A stretch of DNA of 9,129 nt, from assembly GCA_031262005.1 (NCBI GenBank), contig JAISIO010000151.1:1-9129 (forward strand), read 5' to 3'. Source of the stretch: Bacteroidales bacterium. Its GTDB lineage: Bacteria; Bacteroidota; Bacteroidia; Bacteroidales; UBA1715. The translations under genes were made by a program, and so were the position numbers. Below the pieces are notes generated by a model, which was not told the origin of the DNA, ran no database searches, and saw nothing but the letters and a program-made list of their open reading frames with translations. Numbering within the stretch: the first letter of the stretch is position 1; each line of letters begins with the position of its first letter. Of this stretch, positions 8,273 to 9,129 are shown piece after piece.

Positions 8273-8354
8273 CAAGTAACCAGTGGTAGCGACTCTCGAA
8301 GCCATTTTGTTTTCAAAAGTATATATTGTTAGAAGTTTTCTTACATAAAAAACG

Positions 8355-8398
8355 TTGCAAAATAGTTGCATTACACCGCTCATTGCATTACATTTGCA
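8355..8398 (+). repeat. Four TTGCA repeats in the WYL gene promoter (candidate operator)
   Basis: TTGCA occurs at 8355, 8366, 8383 and 8394, with start-to-start distances of 11, 17 and 11 bases. The sites form two pairs, each about one helical turn apart, offset by 28 bases. The second and third copies extend to the identical decamer TTGCATTACA (8366-8375 and 8383-8392). The array overlaps the promoter elements, so a bound protein would block or modulate transcription. Autoregulation by the WYL regulator is an inference. Confidence 0.5.
8366..8396 (+). promoter_or_regulatory. Bacteroidota-type promoter for the WYL regulator gene
   Basis: TTG (8366-8368), a 20-base spacer and TACATTTG (8389-8396) match TTG / TAnnTTTG exactly, with the same spacing as the clpC promoter. 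Transcription would begin near 8403, about 23 bases before the ATG at 8426. The elements are embedded in the TTGCA repeat array. Confidence 0.55.
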
Positions 8399-8425
8399 CT
8401 ACTGTTTTATTTTACACTTTATTAT

Positions 8426-9129
8426 ATGCCTGCACATAAATCAAAAAATTTTAGATTTCGCATTATCGACAATTGTTTGAACGATACGTCTCGCACATGG
8501 ACGTTGGACGATTTAATCAACGAAGTTTCGCAACAATTAACCAACGAATTTAGTGTAGAAAAAGTAAGCAAACGTTCCATTCAATACGATATTGCGCTCA
8601 TGCGCGAGCAACCGCCTGTAGGTTACAGCGCACCTATTGTGTGCATTGACGGTAATTATAGATATTCCGATGAAAATTTTTCGTTGCAAAACTGCCAATT
8701 AAGCAAGCCAGATATTGATAATTTAACGGAAGTGGTAAACACGCTCAAACAGTTTAAAAATTACGCACATTTGGGCGATATTCTGAAAATTATTGAAAAA
8801 ATCGAGGCTATTATTGTGCTTAATCCGTTACCGAATAATTCATTCGTAGCATTTGAAAATTCCGATAAACTACTTAAAGGCATAGGGTGGCTGAAACAAA
8901 TTTTTGATGCAACGGAACAAAAACGTGTTATAGAGCTTACTATTAAAGAATTTGATGATACTATTCGCCAAGAAGTTGTGCACCCCTACTATGTGAGAGA
9001 ATTTCATAGCGAGTGGTATTTGTACGGTTTGAGCGAGCACACACACACGTTGGCGGTGATTCCGGTGCAAAAAATTGTGGCTATTTCTCCACAAATTATT
9101 ACATTCATAGAAAATACTACATACACTCC
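8426..9129 (+). CDS. WYL-domain transcriptional regulator, 3' end missing
   Basis: The frame is open from ATG at 8426 to the right edge, giving 234 residues without a stop. Residues about 5-60 (FRFRIIDNCL ... KRSIQYDIALMR) form the winged helix-turn-helix region seen in Bacteroidota WYL regulators, followed by a GYSAPIVCIDGNYRY wing near 65-79. A mixed helical linker covers about 85-150. The WYL domain begins near 150, with the conserved HPYYVREF at 186-193 and the name-giving Trp197-Tyr198-Leu199. Family members are usually about 330 residues, so roughly 100 are probably missing. WYL domains are thought to bind nucleic acid or nucleotide ligands and to control transcription, often near DNA-damage or phage-defence genes; what this one controls would lie beyond the edge or be the gene itself. 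The leader is A/T-rich without a Shine-Dalgarno motif. Confidence 0.88.
   Translation, partial: MPAHKSKNFRFRIIDNCLNDTSRTWTLDDLINEVSQQLTNEFSVEKVSKRSIQYDIALMREQPPVGYSAPIVCIDGNYRYSDENFSLQNCQLSKPDIDNLTEVVNTLKQFKNYAHLGDILKIIEKIEAIIVLNPLPNNSFVAFENSDKLLKGIGWLKQIFDATEQKRVIELTIKEFDDTIRQEVVHPYYVREFHSEWYLYGLSEHTHTLAVIPVQKIVAISPQIITFIENTTYT

Noticed and set aside
9038..9048. CACACACACAC dinucleotide repeat
   Set aside because: Eleven bases inside the WYL reading frame, coding for alternating His-Thr; too short to be a convincing repeat locus.
1..9129. tRNA, rRNA, CRISPR array, insertion sequence or prophage
   Set aside because: Genes fill nearly all of the window; the largest gap is 180 bases and holds no array, transposase fragment or tRNA-like fold.

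Overview
The window is ordinary AT-rich bacterial chromosome, most likely from the phylum Bacteroidota. Three observations support this. Several genes follow the Bacteroidota-type promoter pattern TTG-N20/22-TAnnTTTG. Start codons sit behind A/T-rich leaders without Shine-Dalgarno motifs. The gene content also fits: an SpmA-SpmB fusion in one chain, a ClpC with a UVR middle domain, a PorT-like beta-barrel protein with an 'AQ' signal-peptide end, and a WYL regulator of the type common in this phylum. I cannot name a genus.

Layout. On the minus strand, reading right to left from about 2360, there is a probable two-gene operon: a membrane glycosyltransferase family 2 protein (1231-2337), then, after only 4 bases, a fused SpmA/SpmB-like nucleoside-recognition (Gate domain) membrane protein (1-1226), cut by the left edge. 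A 172-bp divergent intergenic region (2338-2509) holds opposed promoters. On the plus strand follow clpC (2510-5005) and, 28 bp later, a cytoplasmic GH13 alpha-amylase-family enzyme with beta-sandwich domains in front of its barrel (5034-7394). Next is a small outer-membrane beta-barrel protein (7460-8245). A 180-bp intergenic region contains a GC-rich hairpin patch and a promoter with a striking set of TTGCA repeats. The last gene is a WYL-domain transcriptional regulator (8426-9129), cut by the right edge.

How the genes may work together. ClpC is the unfoldase partner of ClpP in protein quality control, and the GH13 enzyme would act on intracellular alpha-glucan. Their close spacing suggests co-transcription, but no functional link is visible. 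The glycosyltransferase probably builds a glycolipid or polysaccharide at the inner membrane. The SpmAB-like protein has no settled role in non-sporulating bacteria.

No RNA gene, mobile element, CRISPR array or clear new system was found. The items most worth a second look are the TTGCA repeat array before the WYL gene, the multi-domain N-terminus of the GH13 enzyme, two A9 tracts at the start of the glycosyltransferase, and the GC-rich intergenic patch at about 8249-8302.
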